64,000 bases of DNA from contig NZ_JACJSA010000001.1 in NCBI RefSeq assembly GCF_014697545.1, positions 620,001 to 684,000 of the forward strand, written 5' to 3'. This DNA comes from Oscillatoria sp. FACHB-1407 (GTDB taxonomy: Bacteria > Cyanobacteriota > Cyanobacteriia > Elainellales > Elainellaceae). Position numbers and translations under genes: made by a program. Every line of letters begins with the position of its first letter. The first letter of the stretch is position 1. Below the pieces are notes generated by a model that had not been told where the DNA came from, did not search any database, and was given only the letters and a program-made list of their open reading frames with translations. This document shows, one piece after another, positions 1 to 10,176 of this stretch.

Positions 1-1149
1 GCGCATAAGGTGTTAGTGATTGCAGGCAAAATTCCGCAGATGACGGTGTTGGGGATTGCGGGTCCGGGAGATCCGTTAGCCAATCCAGAAAAGACGTTTC
101 GCACCTTTGAGTTAATTGCAGACAAAGCACCCGACATTAAATTATGTCTGTCTACTAACGGATTGATGCTGCCAGAGTATGTCGATCGCATCAAACAACT
201 CAACGTGGATCACGTCACGATCACCATTAATATGGTTGATCCCGAAATCGGCACTCGCATTTATCCCTGGGTTCACTACAAGCGCAGACGCTACAAAGGG
301 CTAGAAGCAGCGCGGATTCTACACGAGCGGCAAATGGAAGGCTTGCAGGCTCTCAAGGAGGCTGACATCCTCTGTAAGGTCAACTCCGTAATGATTCCAG
401 GTATCAACGACGAGCATCTGGCTGAAGTCGATCACGTCATTCGGCAAAAAGGCGCATTCCTGCACAACATCATGCCGCTGATCTCGGCTCCAGAACATGG
501 CACCTACTTTGGGTTGAATGGTCAACGTGGTCCCACTCCAGGTGAGTTGAAGGCACTGCAAGACAAGTGCGCCGACAGCAACATGAAAATGATGCGTCAC
601 TGTCGCCAATGTCGCGCTGATGCTGTTGGGTTACTGGGTGAAGACCGATCGCAGGAATTCACCAAAGATAAGTTCCTGGAGATGCAACCGGAATATGACC
701 TGGAAACTCGCCAGGAAGTCCACGCAGGGATTGCAAAATTCAAAGATGAACTCAAATCAGCGAAGGCAAAACTCAAGCCCAGCCAAAAAGTTGCTAACAG
801 TCCCAAAATTCTCGTAGCCGTGGCAACTAAAGGGGGCGGATTGGTGAATCAACACTTTGGTCATGCCAAAGAATTCATGATTTACGAGGTAGATGCCAAC
901 GAAGCCAAGTTTGTCGGGCACCGGAAAATCGATAACTACTGTCAGAGCGGTTACGGAGAGGATGCCACACTGGAATACACCATTAAGGCGATTTCAGACT
1001 GCAAAGCCATTCTGGTTTCAAAAGTGGGTGAATGTCCCAAAGCAGAATTGAGAGAGGCTGGCTTACAAGTCGTTGAAGCCTATGACGTGATTGAGAAAGT
1101 GGCACGGGAGTTTTACAACACCTACATACAACAAACTCAACCATCCTGA
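1..1149 (+). CDS. nifB: NifB, nitrogenase cofactor maturase (5' truncated by window)
   Basis: Carboxy-terminal part of NifB, the radical SAM enzyme that fuses two [4Fe-4S] units with a carbide and a sulfide into the NifB-cofactor precursor of FeMo-co. The frame is open from base 1 without a start, so the N-terminal CxxxCxxC radical SAM motif lies outside the window. Visible are [12 protein letters not shown] near the edge, the NifB signature [15 protein letters not shown] at about base 600, and a C-terminal NifX/NafY-like domain from about base 804 ([13 protein letters not shown] onward), which in the family handles cofactor. It is followed 42 bp later by fdxN, the usual partner, and opens the nif cluster. 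Identification is firm; the true start cannot be seen. Confidence 0.97.
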   Translation, partial: AHKVLVIAGKIPQMTVLGIAGPGDPLANPEKTFRTFELIADKAPDIKLCLSTNGLMLPEYVDRIKQLNVDHVTITINMVDPEIGTRIYPWVHYKRRRYKGLEAARILHERQMEGLQALKEADILCKVNSVMIPGINDEHLAEVDHVIRQKGAFLHNIMPLISAPEHGTYFGLNGQRGPTPGELKALQDKCADSNMKMMRHCRQCRADAVGLLGEDRSQEFTKDKFLEMQPEYDLETRQEVHAGIAKFKDELKSAKAKLKPSQKVANSPKILVAVATKGGGLVNQHFGHAKEFMIYEVDANEAKFVGHRKIDNYCQSGYGEDATLEYTIKAISDCKAILVSKVGECPKAELREAGLQVVEAYDVIEKVAREFYNTYIQQTQPS

Positions 1150-1191
1150 TTGCTGAGTTTTCTCACTTGGGAATAAAGCGGGGATAAAGCC

Positions 1192-1569
1192 ATGACCTAC
1201 ACCATCACAGATCAATGTATCGGTTGCGATCGCTGCTATTCTGCCTGTCCAACACATGCCGTTCAGTTGAGTGCAACATCTGTTTGGATTGATGCGACTC
1301 TTTGTAATCACTGCATTGGATCGTATAGCGTTCCTCAATGCGTGGCTGCCTGTCCAACTAATCGGGCTTGTGTCATGAGTCCTACAAACTATTGGGAACA
1401 GTGGTTTGACACTTACAACACTCGCATTGCCCGGTTAGATCGGACTCGTGATGTCGCTTACTGGAATTGGTGGTTTGAGCTTTATTCCCAACGACTCACA
1501 ACCCAAATTTTGTCTCAGTCTAGTTCAACTTCTCATTCAAGAAAGTTACTACAACTGAACACCCACTAA
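1192..1569 (+). CDS. fdxN: FdxN, 2[4Fe-4S] ferredoxin of the nif cluster
   Basis: Small bacterial-type ferredoxin of 125 residues. The first cluster motif is CIGCDRCYSACP (CxxCxxCxxxCP, residues about 9-20). The second is the expanded CNHC...CVAACP with eight residues between the second and third cysteines, typical of FdxN. The C-terminal half (about residues 60-125) has no further cysteine motif and is Trp/Tyr-rich. Its position directly after nifB fits the known role of FdxN as electron donor or cluster helper for NifB. The ATG follows GATAAAGCC with only a weak ribosome site, so translation may be coupled to nifB. The gene is intact, with no excision element as found in some heterocystous cyanobacteria. 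Confidence 0.95.
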   Translation: MTYTITDQCIGCDRCYSACPTHAVQLSATSVWIDATLCNHCIGSYSVPQCVAACPTNRACVMSPTNYWEQWFDTYNTRIARLDRTRDVAYWNWWFELYSQRLTTQILSQSSSTSHSRKLLQLNTH

Positions 1570-1618
1570 CACTTTCGACCTTCTCTAAATTTGCTCCCGA
1601 TCCTTGGAGATCTTCCGC

Positions 1619-2818
1619 ATGAACACAATCTATCTGGACAACAACGCCACAACAAAAGTAGATCTCGCTGTTGTTGAAGCAATGCTTCCTTATCTGAGCG
1701 AATATTATGGTAATCCGTCATCCATGCATACCTTTGGCGGACAGGTCAGCAAAGCCATTAAAGAAGCTCGCGAACATGTTGCGTCGTTGTTTGGCGCAAC
1801 GGATTCCAGTGAAATTATCTTCACCAGTTGTGGCACAGAAGGCAATAACACCGCCATTCGTGCAGCCCTCGCAGCCCAACCCGATCGCCGCCACATTATC
1901 ACCACTCAGGTAGAACATCCCTGTGTATTGAACGTCTGTAAGCAACTGGAAAAGCAGGGATATACCGTCACCTATCTGTCCGTCGATCGCCAGGGCATGG
2001 TGGATCTGATGGAGCTAGAAGCCGCTATCACCGGCAACACGGCGTTGGTGACAACCATGTATGCCAACAACGAAACGGGTGTGGTGTTCCCGATTGAGCA
2101 GATTGGGGCGATCGCCAAGGAATACGGAGCCACATTCCATGTGGATGCTGTGCAGGTCGCTGGAAAATTGCCTCTCAACATGAAAACCAGCACCGTTGAT
2201 TTGATGACAATCTCCGGGCATAAACTGCACGCCCCCAAAGGCGTTGGTGCCTTGTATGTGCGGCGCGGGTTCCGCTTCCGTCCGTTCCTCATCGGCGGAC
2301 ACCAGGAGCGAGGACGCAGAGCCGGCACCGAAAACGTTCCCGGCATTATCGGGCTGGGCAAAGCAGCGGAAATTGCTAACTTTGAAGTCAGCTATTTAGG
2401 ACGGGAACAACGCCTGCGCGATCGCCTGGAGCAGGGCATTCTTGCCACCATTCCCAATTGCGAAGTCAACGGACATCCAACTCAACGCCTGCCTAACACG
2501 ACCAACATCGGCTTCAAGTACATCGAAGGTGAAGCCATTCTCCTCTGGCTCGACCAACACGGTATTTGTGCCTCCTCCGGATCTGCCTGCACCTCCGGTT
2601 CTCTGGAACCTTCTCACGTCCTGCGGGCAATGGGTCTGCCGTACACCATTCTGCATGGTTCCATCCGCTTTAGCCTCTCCCGCTTCACCACCGAAGCCGA
2701 GATCGATCGCGTCCTCGAAGTCCTCCCCGGCATTGTGTCTCACCTGCGATCGCTCTCTCCCTTTAACAGTGATGAAGCCGACTGGCTACAAGAACGCTCA
2801 TTAGTGAGCAGCCAGTAG
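1619..2818 (+). CDS. nifS: NifS, cysteine desulfurase
   Basis: PLP-dependent cysteine desulfurase supplying sulfur for nitrogenase Fe-S clusters, partner of NifU. The start is taken at ATG 1619: GGAGA at 1606-1610 lies 8 bp upstream, and the protein then begins MNTIYLDNNATTKV as in other NifS. An in-frame TTG at 1604 overlaps that ribosome site and is less likely. At 399 residues it is the normal length. The PLP lysine is K202 in SGHKLHAPKG, and the persulfide cysteine is C324 in SSGSACTSGSLEPSHVL, positions matching the characterised Azotobacter enzyme within one residue. The GTEN.PGIIGLG segment is also present. A low-complexity spacer of about 230 bp separates it from nifU. Confidence 0.97.
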   Translation: MNTIYLDNNATTKVDLAVVEAMLPYLSEYYGNPSSMHTFGGQVSKAIKEAREHVASLFGATDSSEIIFTSCGTEGNNTAIRAALAAQPDRRHIITTQVEHPCVLNVCKQLEKQGYTVTYLSVDRQGMVDLMELEAAITGNTALVTTMYANNETGVVFPIEQIGAIAKEYGATFHVDAVQVAGKLPLNMKTSTVDLMTISGHKLHAPKGVGALYVRRGFRFRPFLIGGHQERGRRAGTENVPGIIGLGKAAEIANFEVSYLGREQRLRDRLEQGILATIPNCEVNGHPTQRLPNTTNIGFKYIEGEAILLWLDQHGICASSGSACTSGSLEPSHVLRAMGLPYTILHGSIRFSLSRFTTEAEIDRVLEVLPGIVSHLRSLSPFNSDEADWLQERSLVSSQ

Positions 2819-3047
2819 TAGGGAGTGGGGAGTAGGGAGTAGGGAGTGGGAGACTGCTGCATAGGGACTGTTCACCCTTCTATTCATTTGCCCTCTACTT
2901 ATTCACCCTCGCACTCCTTCACCCTGCTTTCTTCTTCCATCTTCTTTTTTATCCTTTATCCTTCATCGTTTATCCTTTCTTCTTCTCTCTTCTCTCTTCC
3001 TTCTTCTTTTTTCCTTCTTCCTTCTTCCCTCTTCTAGGAAACCTGCC
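2819..3047. repeat. Low-complexity nifS-nifU spacer (GGGAGTA runs, then pyrimidine-rich TTCTTCC/TTTATCC runs)
   Basis: Begins with GGGAGTAGGGAGT-type tandem heptamers (about 2820-2850) and continues as an almost purely pyrimidine strand with repeated TTTATCC, TTCTTCC and TTCATC motifs (about 2930-3035). An open frame across it encodes only Ser/Phe/Leu/Pro runs and is not a gene. The same TTTATCC/TTCATCC vocabulary recurs at 35387-35560 and 49728-49747 and 50042-50071, so it is a dispersed microsatellite-like sequence here. A plausible ribosome site for nifU (TAGGAAACC) is at its end. Confidence 0.7.
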
Positions 3048-3944
3048 ATGTGGGACTACACTGAGAAAGTTTTAGAACACTTCTACAATCCCCAAAACCA
3101 AGGGGCGATCGCAGATACAGACGAACCGGGCATTGCCATTGTCTACGGCGAAGTCGGTAGTATTGCCTGTGGTGACGCATTAAGACTGCATCTCAAAATT
3201 GAGATCGAGAGCGATCGCATTCTCGATTCTCGCTTTCAAACCTTTGGCTGCACCAGTGCGATCGCGTCTTCGTCGGCATTAACCGAGTTAATCAAAGGGC
3301 TGACGCTGGATGAGGCGTTGAATATCAGCAACCACGATATTGCTAACTTCTTAGGCGGATTGCCCGAAGCAAAAATGCACTGTTCCGTTATGGGACAGGA
3401 AGCTTTGGAAGCGGCCATTTTTAAGTATCGTGGGATTGAAGTTGAAGTCCACGAAGAAGACGAAGGCGCGTTAGTTTGTACATGTTTTGGAGTAAGTGAC
3501 AATCGTATCCGTCGAGTTGTTATTGAGAACAATTTAACCACCGTCGAGCAAGTGACAAACTACGTCAAAGCGGGGGGCGGGTGCGGTTCCTGCCTGGTGG
3601 ATATCGAAGACATTCTGGCAGCAGTCGCAGAAGAGAGAGCCGCAATGCCCGCCAAATTAGCCGCAGAGATTGCGATCGCTCAAGAAACCACTCAACCGCG
3701 TGCTCTGACAAACGTTCAGAAGATTACTCTGATTCAACAAGTCCTGTCTGAGGAAGTGCGCCCTGTGCTGATGGCAGATGGCGGCGATGTCGAACTCTAT
3801 GACGTAGATGGCGATCGCGTCCAGGTCTTGCTCAAAGGGGCATGTGGCTCCTGCGAGAGCAGCACTGCCACCCTCAAAATTGCGATCGAAGCCCGGTTAC
3901 GCGAACGTGTTCTACCCAATCTCGTGGTTGAAGCCGTTTCATGA
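3048..3944 (+). CDS. nifU: NifU, Fe-S cluster scaffold
   Basis: Three-domain scaffold on which clusters are built from NifS sulfur for NifH and other nitrogenase proteins. Domain 1 (1-130) is IscU-like, with C41 (ACGDALRLHLK, including D43), C68 (FGCTSA) and C112 (MHCSVMG). Domain 2 (about 140-190) is the BFD-like permanent [2Fe-2S] ferredoxin with C144, C146, C179 and C182. Domain 3 (about 220-298) is the Nfu-type domain with C265 and C268 (KGACGSCESS). All expected ligands are present and 298 residues is the normal size. The stop lies 141 bp before nifH, and that spacer contains a strong hairpin. Confidence 0.97.
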   Translation: MWDYTEKVLEHFYNPQNQGAIADTDEPGIAIVYGEVGSIACGDALRLHLKIEIESDRILDSRFQTFGCTSAIASSSALTELIKGLTLDEALNISNHDIANFLGGLPEAKMHCSVMGQEALEAAIFKYRGIEVEVHEEDEGALVCTCFGVSDNRIRRVVIENNLTTVEQVTNYVKAGGGCGSCLVDIEDILAAVAEERAAMPAKLAAEIAIAQETTQPRALTNVQKITLIQQVLSEEVRPVLMADGGDVELYDVDGDRVQVLLKGACGSCESSTATLKIAIEARLRERVLPNLVVEAVS

Positions 3945-3969
3945 AACCTTTGTTATTTCAACGTTTTCC

Positions 3970-4007
3970 GGTTGGGCGATCGCCCCCTACAGCGATCGCG
4001 CCCAACC
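3970..4007. repeat. Hairpin in the nifU-nifH spacer
   Basis: Arms GGTTGGGCG-ATCG and CGATCGCGCCCAACC, with a loop around CCCCTAC, make a GC-rich stem-loop of about 38 nt containing two overlapping HIP1-like octamers. No T tract follows, so it is not a standard intrinsic terminator. It could act as an RNA processing or 3'-end stabilising structure between nifU and nifH. The structure is read directly from the sequence; the function is inference. Confidence 0.7.
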
Positions 4008-4034
4008 TGTTCAATCAGCACGACACAATGCTGA

Positions 4035-4982
<948 letters not shown>

Positions 4983-4987
4983 TTTTC

Positions 4988-5057
4988 GTAGGATGCGTTG
5001 GTAAAGCCGTAACGCATCACCATCAACGATGCGTTACGCGCCGCTAACCCATCCTAC
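4988..5057. repeat. 70-bp palindromic element, copy 1 (nifH-nifD spacer)
   Basis: Outer arms GTAGGATGCGTTGG and CTAACCCATCCTAC and inner arms CGTAACGCATC and GATGCGTTACG make an imperfect 70-bp hairpin starting six bases after the nifH stop. The same element, also 70 bp, overlaps the nifD stop at 6631-6700, and a degenerate copy lies at about 20630-20698. The GTAGGRTG...GCGTAACGC vocabulary resembles widespread bacterial palindromic repeats. It could cap the nifH transcript and favour nifH over nifDK accumulation. Confidence 0.85.
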
Positions 5058-5122
5058 AACTAACTCCCCACTCCCGATTCCCTTACCCCTACCCCATCCT
5101 TAAATACCCAGAGAGGCAGAAT

Positions 5123-6634
5123 ATGACACCTCCCGAATCCGCTACTCTTGATGCGATCGCCCCTCCAGATGAACTCACCGTTGCCGACAAAAAAGAATTG
5201 ATCAAAGAAGTTTTGGAAGTCTATCCCGATAAAGCGAAGAAAAAACGGGAAAAACATCTAAACGTCTACGAAGAAGGCAAATCGGATTGCGGCGTTAAAT
5301 CCAATATCAAGTCTGTTCCTGGTTCCATGACCACCCGTGGTTGCGCTTATGCCGGATCAAAGGGTGTGGTTTGGGGACCGATCAAAGACATGATCCACAT
5401 CAGTCATGGTCCTGTCGGTTGCGGTTACTATTCCTGGTCAGGTCGTCGTAACTACTACATCGGCACCACAGGCATTGACTCCTTCGGCACAATGCAATTC
5501 ACCTCTGACTTTCAGGAACGAGATATCGTATTTGGCGGTGACAAAAAACTTGCCAAATTAATCACTGAACTGGATGAACTGTTTCCGCTCAATCGCGGTG
5601 TATCCATTCAATCAGAGTGTCCCATTGGGTTGATTGGAGATGACATTGAAGCAGTTGCCAAAAAGTCCGCCAAAGAAATCGGCAAAACAGTCGTCCCCGT
5701 CCGTTGCGAAGGCTTCCGGGGCGTGTCCCAATCGCTCGGACACCACATCGCCAATGACACCGTGCGAGACTGGGTATTCCCTCAATACGACAAGCAAAAG
5801 AAAGCCGGAACGCTGCCCGAAGGAACTCCCTACGATGTTGCCATCATCGGTGACTACAACATCGGTGGAGATGCGTGGTCAAGCCGGATTCTCTTAGAGG
5901 AAATTGGCTTGCGCGTTGTAGCTCAGTGGTCAGGAGATGGCACCCTCCACGAGATGATCAACACGCCTTCCGTGAAGTTGAATCTGGTTCACTGCTACCG
6001 CTCAATGAACTATATCTCTCGCCATATGGAAGAGGCGTATGGGATTCCCTGGTTGGAGTACAACTTCTTCGGTCCTACCCAAATTGCCGCATCCCTGCGT
6101 GAAATTGCTTCTAAATTTGACGAAACTATCCAGGCCAATGCCGAAGCGGTGATTGCCAAATACGAAGCGCAAACTCAAGCCGTCATCGAGAAATATCGTC
6201 CTCGCTTAGCAGGCAAAACCGTTGCGCTGATGGTAGGCGGTCTGCGTCCTCGCCACGTTGTTCCTGCCTTCCATGATTTGGGGATGCAACTCATCGGTAC
6301 AGGCTACGAGTTTGGTCATAACGATGATTACAAACGCACCACTCACTACATCGAGAATGGCACGTTGATCTACGACGACGTATCCGCCTATGAGTTTGAG
6401 GAGTTTATCAAAGAGTTGAAGCCTGATCTGGTTGCCTCTGGCATCAAGGAGAAGTATGTCTTCCAGAAAATGGCACTACCCTTCCGTCAGATGCACTCCT
6501 GGGATTATTCCGGTCCTTATCACGGTTACGACGGATTCGCCATCTTTGCGCGTGACATGGATCTGGCACTCAACAGCCCTACCTGGAGCTTAATCGGTGC
6601 TCCCTGGAAAAAAGCTGAAGAAGCCACTCCGTAG
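5123..6634 (+). CDS. nifD: NifD, nitrogenase MoFe protein alpha chain
   Basis: Alpha subunit of the MoFe protein, which carries FeMo-co and half of the P cluster. P-cluster cysteines are C74 (RGCAYAG), C100 ([10 protein letters not shown]) and C166 ([11 protein letters not shown]). FeMo-co ligands are C291 ([12 protein letters not shown]) and H458 ([15 protein letters not shown]). R109 and N110 of GRRNYYIG and Q200-region residues are in family positions. At 503 residues it is slightly longer than proteobacterial NifD, with an extended N-terminus. No excision element interrupts it. The ribosome site is weak (GAGAGG). The stop TAG is supplied by the first bases of a 70-bp palindromic repeat, so insertion of that repeat may have set the present C-terminus. 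Confidence 0.99.
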   Translation: MTPPESATLDAIAPPDELTVADKKELIKEVLEVYPDKAKKKREKHLNVYEEGKSDCGVKSNIKSVPGSMTTRGCAYAGSKGVVWGPIKDMIHISHGPVGCGYYSWSGRRNYYIGTTGIDSFGTMQFTSDFQERDIVFGGDKKLAKLITELDELFPLNRGVSIQSECPIGLIGDDIEAVAKKSAKEIGKTVVPVRCEGFRGVSQSLGHHIANDTVRDWVFPQYDKQKKAGTLPEGTPYDVAIIGDYNIGGDAWSSRILLEEIGLRVVAQWSGDGTLHEMINTPSVKLNLVHCYRSMNYISRHMEEAYGIPWLEYNFFGPTQIAASLREIASKFDETIQANAEAVIAKYEAQTQAVIEKYRPRLAGKTVALMVGGLRPRHVVPAFHDLGMQLIGTGYEFGHNDDYKRTTHYIENGTLIYDDVSAYEFEEFIKELKPDLVASGIKEKYVFQKMALPFRQMHSWDYSGPYHGYDGFAIFARDMDLALNSPTWSLIGAPWKKAEEATP

Positions 6635-6700
6635 GGTGTGTTAGCAAAGCGTAACGCACCGCAAAATACATCAAAATGGTGCGTTACGAATGCACCCTAC
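6631..6700. repeat. 70-bp palindromic element, copy 2 (overlaps nifD stop)
   Basis: GTAGGGTGTGTTAGC...GCGTAACGCACC faces GGTGCGTTACG..TGCACCCTAC. It has the same length and arm organisation as 4988-5057. Its first four bases, GTAG, contain the TAG stop codon of nifD. It lies at the start of the unusually long 231-bp nifD-nifK spacer. Confidence 0.85.
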
Positions 6701-6737
6701 AGGCACTCTTTGTACAGACGCAATTGATGTACAGACG

Positions 6738-6839
6738 CGATTGATCGCGTCTCTCCTCCCATTACGATTGATCGCGTCTCTCCTCCCATTACGATTAATC
6801 GCGTCTCTCCTCCCATTACGATTAATCGCGTCTCTCCCC
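6738..6839 (+). repeat. Tandem 27-bp repeat, 3.8 units, in the nifD-nifK spacer
   Basis: Units start at 6738, 6765, 6792 and 6819 (last one partial). Each reads CGATTRATCGCGTCTCTCCT followed by CCCATTA. Each unit begins with the core CGATTAATCG/CGATTGATCG and, with flanking bases, resembles the 20-bp palindrome AGACGCGATTAATCGCGTCT found complete at 15629-15648 and near-complete at 28029-28048. The pyrimidine strand TCTCTCCTCCC is the nifDK coding strand. Small open frames across it are periodic artefacts. Confidence 0.9.
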
Positions 6840-6865
6840 ATCAACTTCATAGGAGAACACCTATC

Positions 6866-8404
6866 ATGGCTCAAAACGACATTAACCGCATTAAAGACCA
6901 CGCTGAATTATTTCACCAGGACGAGTATCAAGAACTCTTTGCTGCCAAAAAACAATTTGAAGGGGGACATGACCCCGACCTAGTTGCTCAAACGGCTGAA
7001 TGGACAAAGACCTGGGAATATCGTGAGAAAAACTTTGCCCGTGAAGCACTCACGGTCAATCCAGCAAAAGCCTGTCAACCACTGGGTGCAATCCTGGCTG
7101 CTGTTGGCTTTGAGAAGACATTGCCCTTCGTGCATGGCTCTCAAGGATGCGTGGCGTATTTCCGTAGCCACTTTACCCGTCACTTTAAGGAACCCTTCTC
7201 TGCTGTCTCCTCATCCATGACCGAAGATGCAGCGGTGTTTGGTGGACTCAACAACATGAAGGATGGGCTTTCAACAGCCTACAACCTCTATAAGCCCGAC
7301 ATGATTGCTGTGTGTACCACTTGCATGGCAGAGGTGATTGGGGATGACCTACAAGCCTTCATCAAAACCTCAAAGGATGAGGAATTTATTCCCCAGGAAT
7401 TGCCAGTTCCCTTCGCTCATACTCCCAGTTTTGTGGGTTCTCACATCACGGGTTACGACAACATGATGAAGGGTATCCTGAGCAACCTGACCGAAGGCAA
7501 GAAGCAGGAAACCACCAACGGCAAGATCAACTTCATTCCTGGCTTTGAAACCTACATTGGCAATCTACGTGAGATCAAGCGGATTGCGTCTCTAGTGGGC
7601 GTAGACTACACCCTGTTAGCCGATAACTCAGAGTATCTGGATTCCCCTAACACAGGCGAATACAACATGTATCCCGGTGGTACTCCATTGGCAGAGGCCG
7701 CAAACTCGATCAACGCCGAAGCAACGATCGCCTTCCAGGCTTATTCCACGACCAAAACCCGTGAATACATCGAGAAAGAGTGGAAGCAACCCACTTCTGT
7801 TGTGCGTCCCGTCGGCATTCGTGGCACTGATGAGTTCCTGATCAAGCTCTCTGCCCTAACTGGCAAACCCATTCCAAAAGAATTGGAGGATGAGCGGGGT
7901 CGTGCGGTGGATGCGCTCACCGATTCCCAGGCGTGGCTCCATGGCAAGCGTGTGGCTCTGTATGGTGATCCTGATCTGGTGATTGGCTTAGTGCAATTCC
8001 TGCTGGAAATTGGTGCAGAACCTGTTCACATTGTTGTCACCAACAGCAACGACGTGTTTGAAGCGGAACTGCGAGCACTGCTCGATTCCAGTCCGTTTGG
8101 AGCAGGTGCGACCATTTGGGGTGGCAAAGATTTGTGGCACATGCGATCGCTCCTGTTCACAGAACCCGTAGATCTGCTCATCGGCAACTCCTACGGCAAA
8201 TATCTGTGGCGCGATACCAAAACTCCCCTCGTGCGGATTGGCTATCCCATTTTCGATCGCCACCACCTGCACCGCTATAGCACCTACGGCTATCAAGGCA
8301 CGATTAACCTGTTGAACTGGATTGTCAATACGTTGCTCGATGAACTCGATCGCAACACGATCATTCCAGCCAAGACAGATATTTCCTACGACTTGATTCG
8401 ATAG
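6866..8404 (+). CDS. nifK: NifK, nitrogenase MoFe protein beta chain
   Basis: Beta subunit of the MoFe protein. P-cluster cysteines are C70 (AKACQPLGA), C95 ([11 protein letters not shown]) and C153 ([12 protein letters not shown]), the same numbering as the characterised Azotobacter protein, and the loop [13 protein letters not shown] is intact. 512 residues is normal. The start ATG is preceded by AGGAGA at about 6851-6856. The 231 bp separating it from nifD, filled with a palindrome and tandem repeats, is unusual because the two chains are needed one to one and are normally closely coupled. Confidence 0.99.
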   Translation: MAQNDINRIKDHAELFHQDEYQELFAAKKQFEGGHDPDLVAQTAEWTKTWEYREKNFAREALTVNPAKACQPLGAILAAVGFEKTLPFVHGSQGCVAYFRSHFTRHFKEPFSAVSSSMTEDAAVFGGLNNMKDGLSTAYNLYKPDMIAVCTTCMAEVIGDDLQAFIKTSKDEEFIPQELPVPFAHTPSFVGSHITGYDNMMKGILSNLTEGKKQETTNGKINFIPGFETYIGNLREIKRIASLVGVDYTLLADNSEYLDSPNTGEYNMYPGGTPLAEAANSINAEATIAFQAYSTTKTREYIEKEWKQPTSVVRPVGIRGTDEFLIKLSALTGKPIPKELEDERGRAVDALTDSQAWLHGKRVALYGDPDLVIGLVQFLLEIGAEPVHIVVTNSNDVFEAELRALLDSSPFGAGATIWGGKDLWHMRSLLFTEPVDLLIGNSYGKYLWRDTKTPLVRIGYPIFDRHHLHRYSTYGYQGTINLLNWIVNTLLDELDRNTIIPAKTDISYDLIR

Positions 8405-8438
8405 TCACTGGGCAATGAACCTCTCCCCACCTACGGCA

Positions 8439-8461
8439 CCCCTCTCCTGGCAGGAGAGGGG
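8439..8461. repeat. Perfect 11-bp-arm palindrome in the nifK-nifV spacer
   Basis: CCCCTCTCCTG-G-CAGGAGAGGGG is a perfect inverted repeat with a one-base centre. There is no T tract. It is of a type repeated in cyanobacterial spacers and could cap the nifK end of the message before nifV. Confidence 0.75.
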
Positions 8462-8511
8462 ACGGGGAAAGGTCATCCATGATTCCAACAGGCTACGTTT
8501 GGGGAAAGACC

Positions 8512-9642
8512 ATGAGCACGATTCAAATTAACGACACCACGTTACGAGATGGCGAACAGGCCGCAGGTGTTGCCTTTACCCTAGAGGAAAAAGTAGCGAT
8601 CGCCCAACTATTAGACGCGATCGGGGTGCATGAGCTAGAGGTCGGTATTCCAGCGATGGGGGAGGAGGAGATCCAAGCCATCACTGCTATCCGCAATCTG
8701 GGCTTAAAAGCCGAATTGCTCGGTTGGAATCGAGCCACCATATCGGACATCAACGCCTCTCTGTCATGCGGTCTGCAACGAGTTCACATTTCCATTCCCG
8801 TCTCGGAAATCCAGATCGAAACCAAATTTCGAGGGGATTGCCAGCAGATGCTCAACCGCTTGCGCGACACCATCACCTATGCTTGCGATCAGGGGCTATT
8901 TGTCGCAGTCGGTGGCGAAGATTCCTCCAGAGCCGATGAAAGTTTTCTGTTGGATGTCGCTGGCTACGCTCAGGAGTGGGGTGCTTCCCGGTTTCGGTTT
9001 TGCGATACCGTTGGCATTCTTGACCCATTTAGCACTTACAAAAAAGTCAACAAATTGGTGGAGGCATTGACCATCCCCATCGAAATGCACACGCACAACG
9101 ACCTGGGACTCGCCACTGCCAATGCTCTTGCTGGCGTAAAAGCGGGAGCCAGTTCCGTGAATACGACAGTGAATGGATTGGGCGAACGCGCAGGTAATGC
9201 AGCCCTGGAAGAAGTCGTCATGGCACTCAAACAAATCTATGGCATTAAATCGGGGATTCAAACCGATCGCCTGATTGAGTTGTCGCGGTTAGTCGCTCAG
9301 GCATCCCGATGCACACTACCCCCCTGGAAGGCGATCGTCGGTGAAAACGCCTTTGTGCATGAGTCGGGGATTCATGCTGATGGCATTCTCAAAAATCCTG
9401 CTACCTATCAACCCTTTGCACCAGAGGAATTAGGACAACAGCACCGTTTGGTTGCAGGCAAACATTCAGGGCGGCACCTTGTCGCAAACCTCCTGCAACA
9501 ATGTGGGATTCAACTGGATAATGATGCCGTGCAAATTGTTTTAGGTGCTGTGCGGCAGCGATCGACCCAACTCAAACGCAATTTAACAACTGACGAACTG
9601 TTAAACATCGTACGTGAAAGGAGCCTGACCGATGCAGTCTGA
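8512..9642 (+). CDS. nifV: NifV, homocitrate synthase
   Basis: Condenses acetyl-CoA and 2-oxoglutarate to R-homocitrate, the organic ligand of FeMo-co. The TIM-barrel motif [15 protein letters not shown] opens the protein, [16 protein letters not shown] gives the metal histidines, [13 protein letters not shown] follows, and ESGIHADG lies in the C-terminal half. ATG 8512 is preferred because GGGGAAAG sits just upstream and NifV usually begins a few residues before [11 protein letters not shown]. An in-frame ATG at 8479 would add 11 residues. It is 376 residues from 8512. Its 3' end overlaps nifZ by 11 bp, indicating translational coupling. NifV placed directly after NifK, without nifE-nifN-nifX between, is a notable local order. 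Confidence 0.95.
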   Translation: MSTIQINDTTLRDGEQAAGVAFTLEEKVAIAQLLDAIGVHELEVGIPAMGEEEIQAITAIRNLGLKAELLGWNRATISDINASLSCGLQRVHISIPVSEIQIETKFRGDCQQMLNRLRDTITYACDQGLFVAVGGEDSSRADESFLLDVAGYAQEWGASRFRFCDTVGILDPFSTYKKVNKLVEALTIPIEMHTHNDLGLATANALAGVKAGASSVNTTVNGLGERAGNAALEEVVMALKQIYGIKSGIQTDRLIELSRLVAQASRCTLPPWKAIVGENAFVHESGIHADGILKNPATYQPFAPEELGQQHRLVAGKHSGRHLVANLLQQCGIQLDNDAVQIVLGAVRQRSTQLKRNLTTDELLNIVRERSLTDAV

Positions 9643-9889
9643 CATCATTGAAATCGATTCTCCACCTGAGTTTGAAATTGGGCAAAAAGTCAGAGTCAAG
9701 AAGTTGATTCGCAATGACGGCACATTTCCAGGGAAAGACATTGGAGAAACGTTAGCGAAGAAAGGCGATACAGGTTACGTCGTCAGCATTGGCACATTTT
9801 TGCAATCGTCTTATATCTACGCTGTCCATTTTTTGCACACGGGATATGTCGTCGGTTGTCGTTGCAAAGAGTTGGAATTGCCAGAGTAG
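9632..9889 (+). CDS. nifZ: NifZ
   Basis: NifZ family protein of 85 residues, a small SH3-like protein that in Azotobacter and Klebsiella helps form the second P cluster of the MoFe protein. The family features PPEFEIGQKVRVKKLIRNDGTFPG and GYVVSIGTFLQ...YAVHF are seen as separate segments. AAAGGAGCC lies upstream of the ATG inside the nifV coding end, and the two genes overlap by 11 bp. The short length is usual for cyanobacterial NifZ. Confidence 0.95.
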   Translation: MQSDIIEIDSPPEFEIGQKVRVKKLIRNDGTFPGKDIGETLAKKGDTGYVVSIGTFLQSSYIYAVHFLHTGYVVGCRCKELELPE

Positions 9890-9950
9890 AGAATTTTGCT
9901 CGGCACCCATTATTAACGCCATGACAAAAAAGTGAATTGGAGCAAGTGTA

Positions 9951-10154
9951 ATGAAAGTGATGTTACGTCAGAATTCTTTAGGGCATTTAACAGTCTATGT
10001 GGCGAAGAAAGATTTAGAAGAAGAAGTCGTGAAACAAGAAGCTACAGAAGTTGGCAAGATCTTTACGCTGGCGAATGGTTGGGAGCTAGAGATTCCCCAA
10101 TTAGAAGAACCTCTCAAGTTGCCCCAAACTATTGAAGCAAGACGCTTAGCTTAA
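9951..10154 (+). CDS. nifT: NifT/FixU
   Basis: 67-residue NifT family protein. It starts MKVMLRQNSLG and has LTVYVAKKDLEEEVV and ..LANGWELEIP, all typical of NifT/FixU. Its exact role is unknown even in model diazotrophs; it is nearly always next to nif structural genes and may assist MoFe maturation. It lies 61 bp after nifZ and 22 bp before the next gene. An overlapping 67-residue frame starting at 9932 is a shadow. Confidence 0.93.
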   Translation: MKVMLRQNSLGHLTVYVAKKDLEEEVVKQEATEVGKIFTLANGWELEIPQLEEPLKLPQTIEARRLA

Positions 10155-10176
10155 AGCGAGGAGAGAATAAAAAGCG

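Noticed and set aside
2846-3037. 63-residue Ser/Phe/Pro-rich frame between nifS and nifU
   Set aside because: Translation of a pyrimidine-rich low-complexity tract.
4988-5057. nifH-nifD palindrome as a rho-independent terminator
   Set aside because: No T tract follows, arms are long and imperfect, and the same element occurs elsewhere; it fits a dispersed palindromic repeat better.
6671-6983. Repeat-coded frames in the nifD-nifK spacer (RDAINRNGR and LIASLLPLR units)
   Set aside because: Direct translation of the 27-bp tandem repeat; no ribosome sites or homology.
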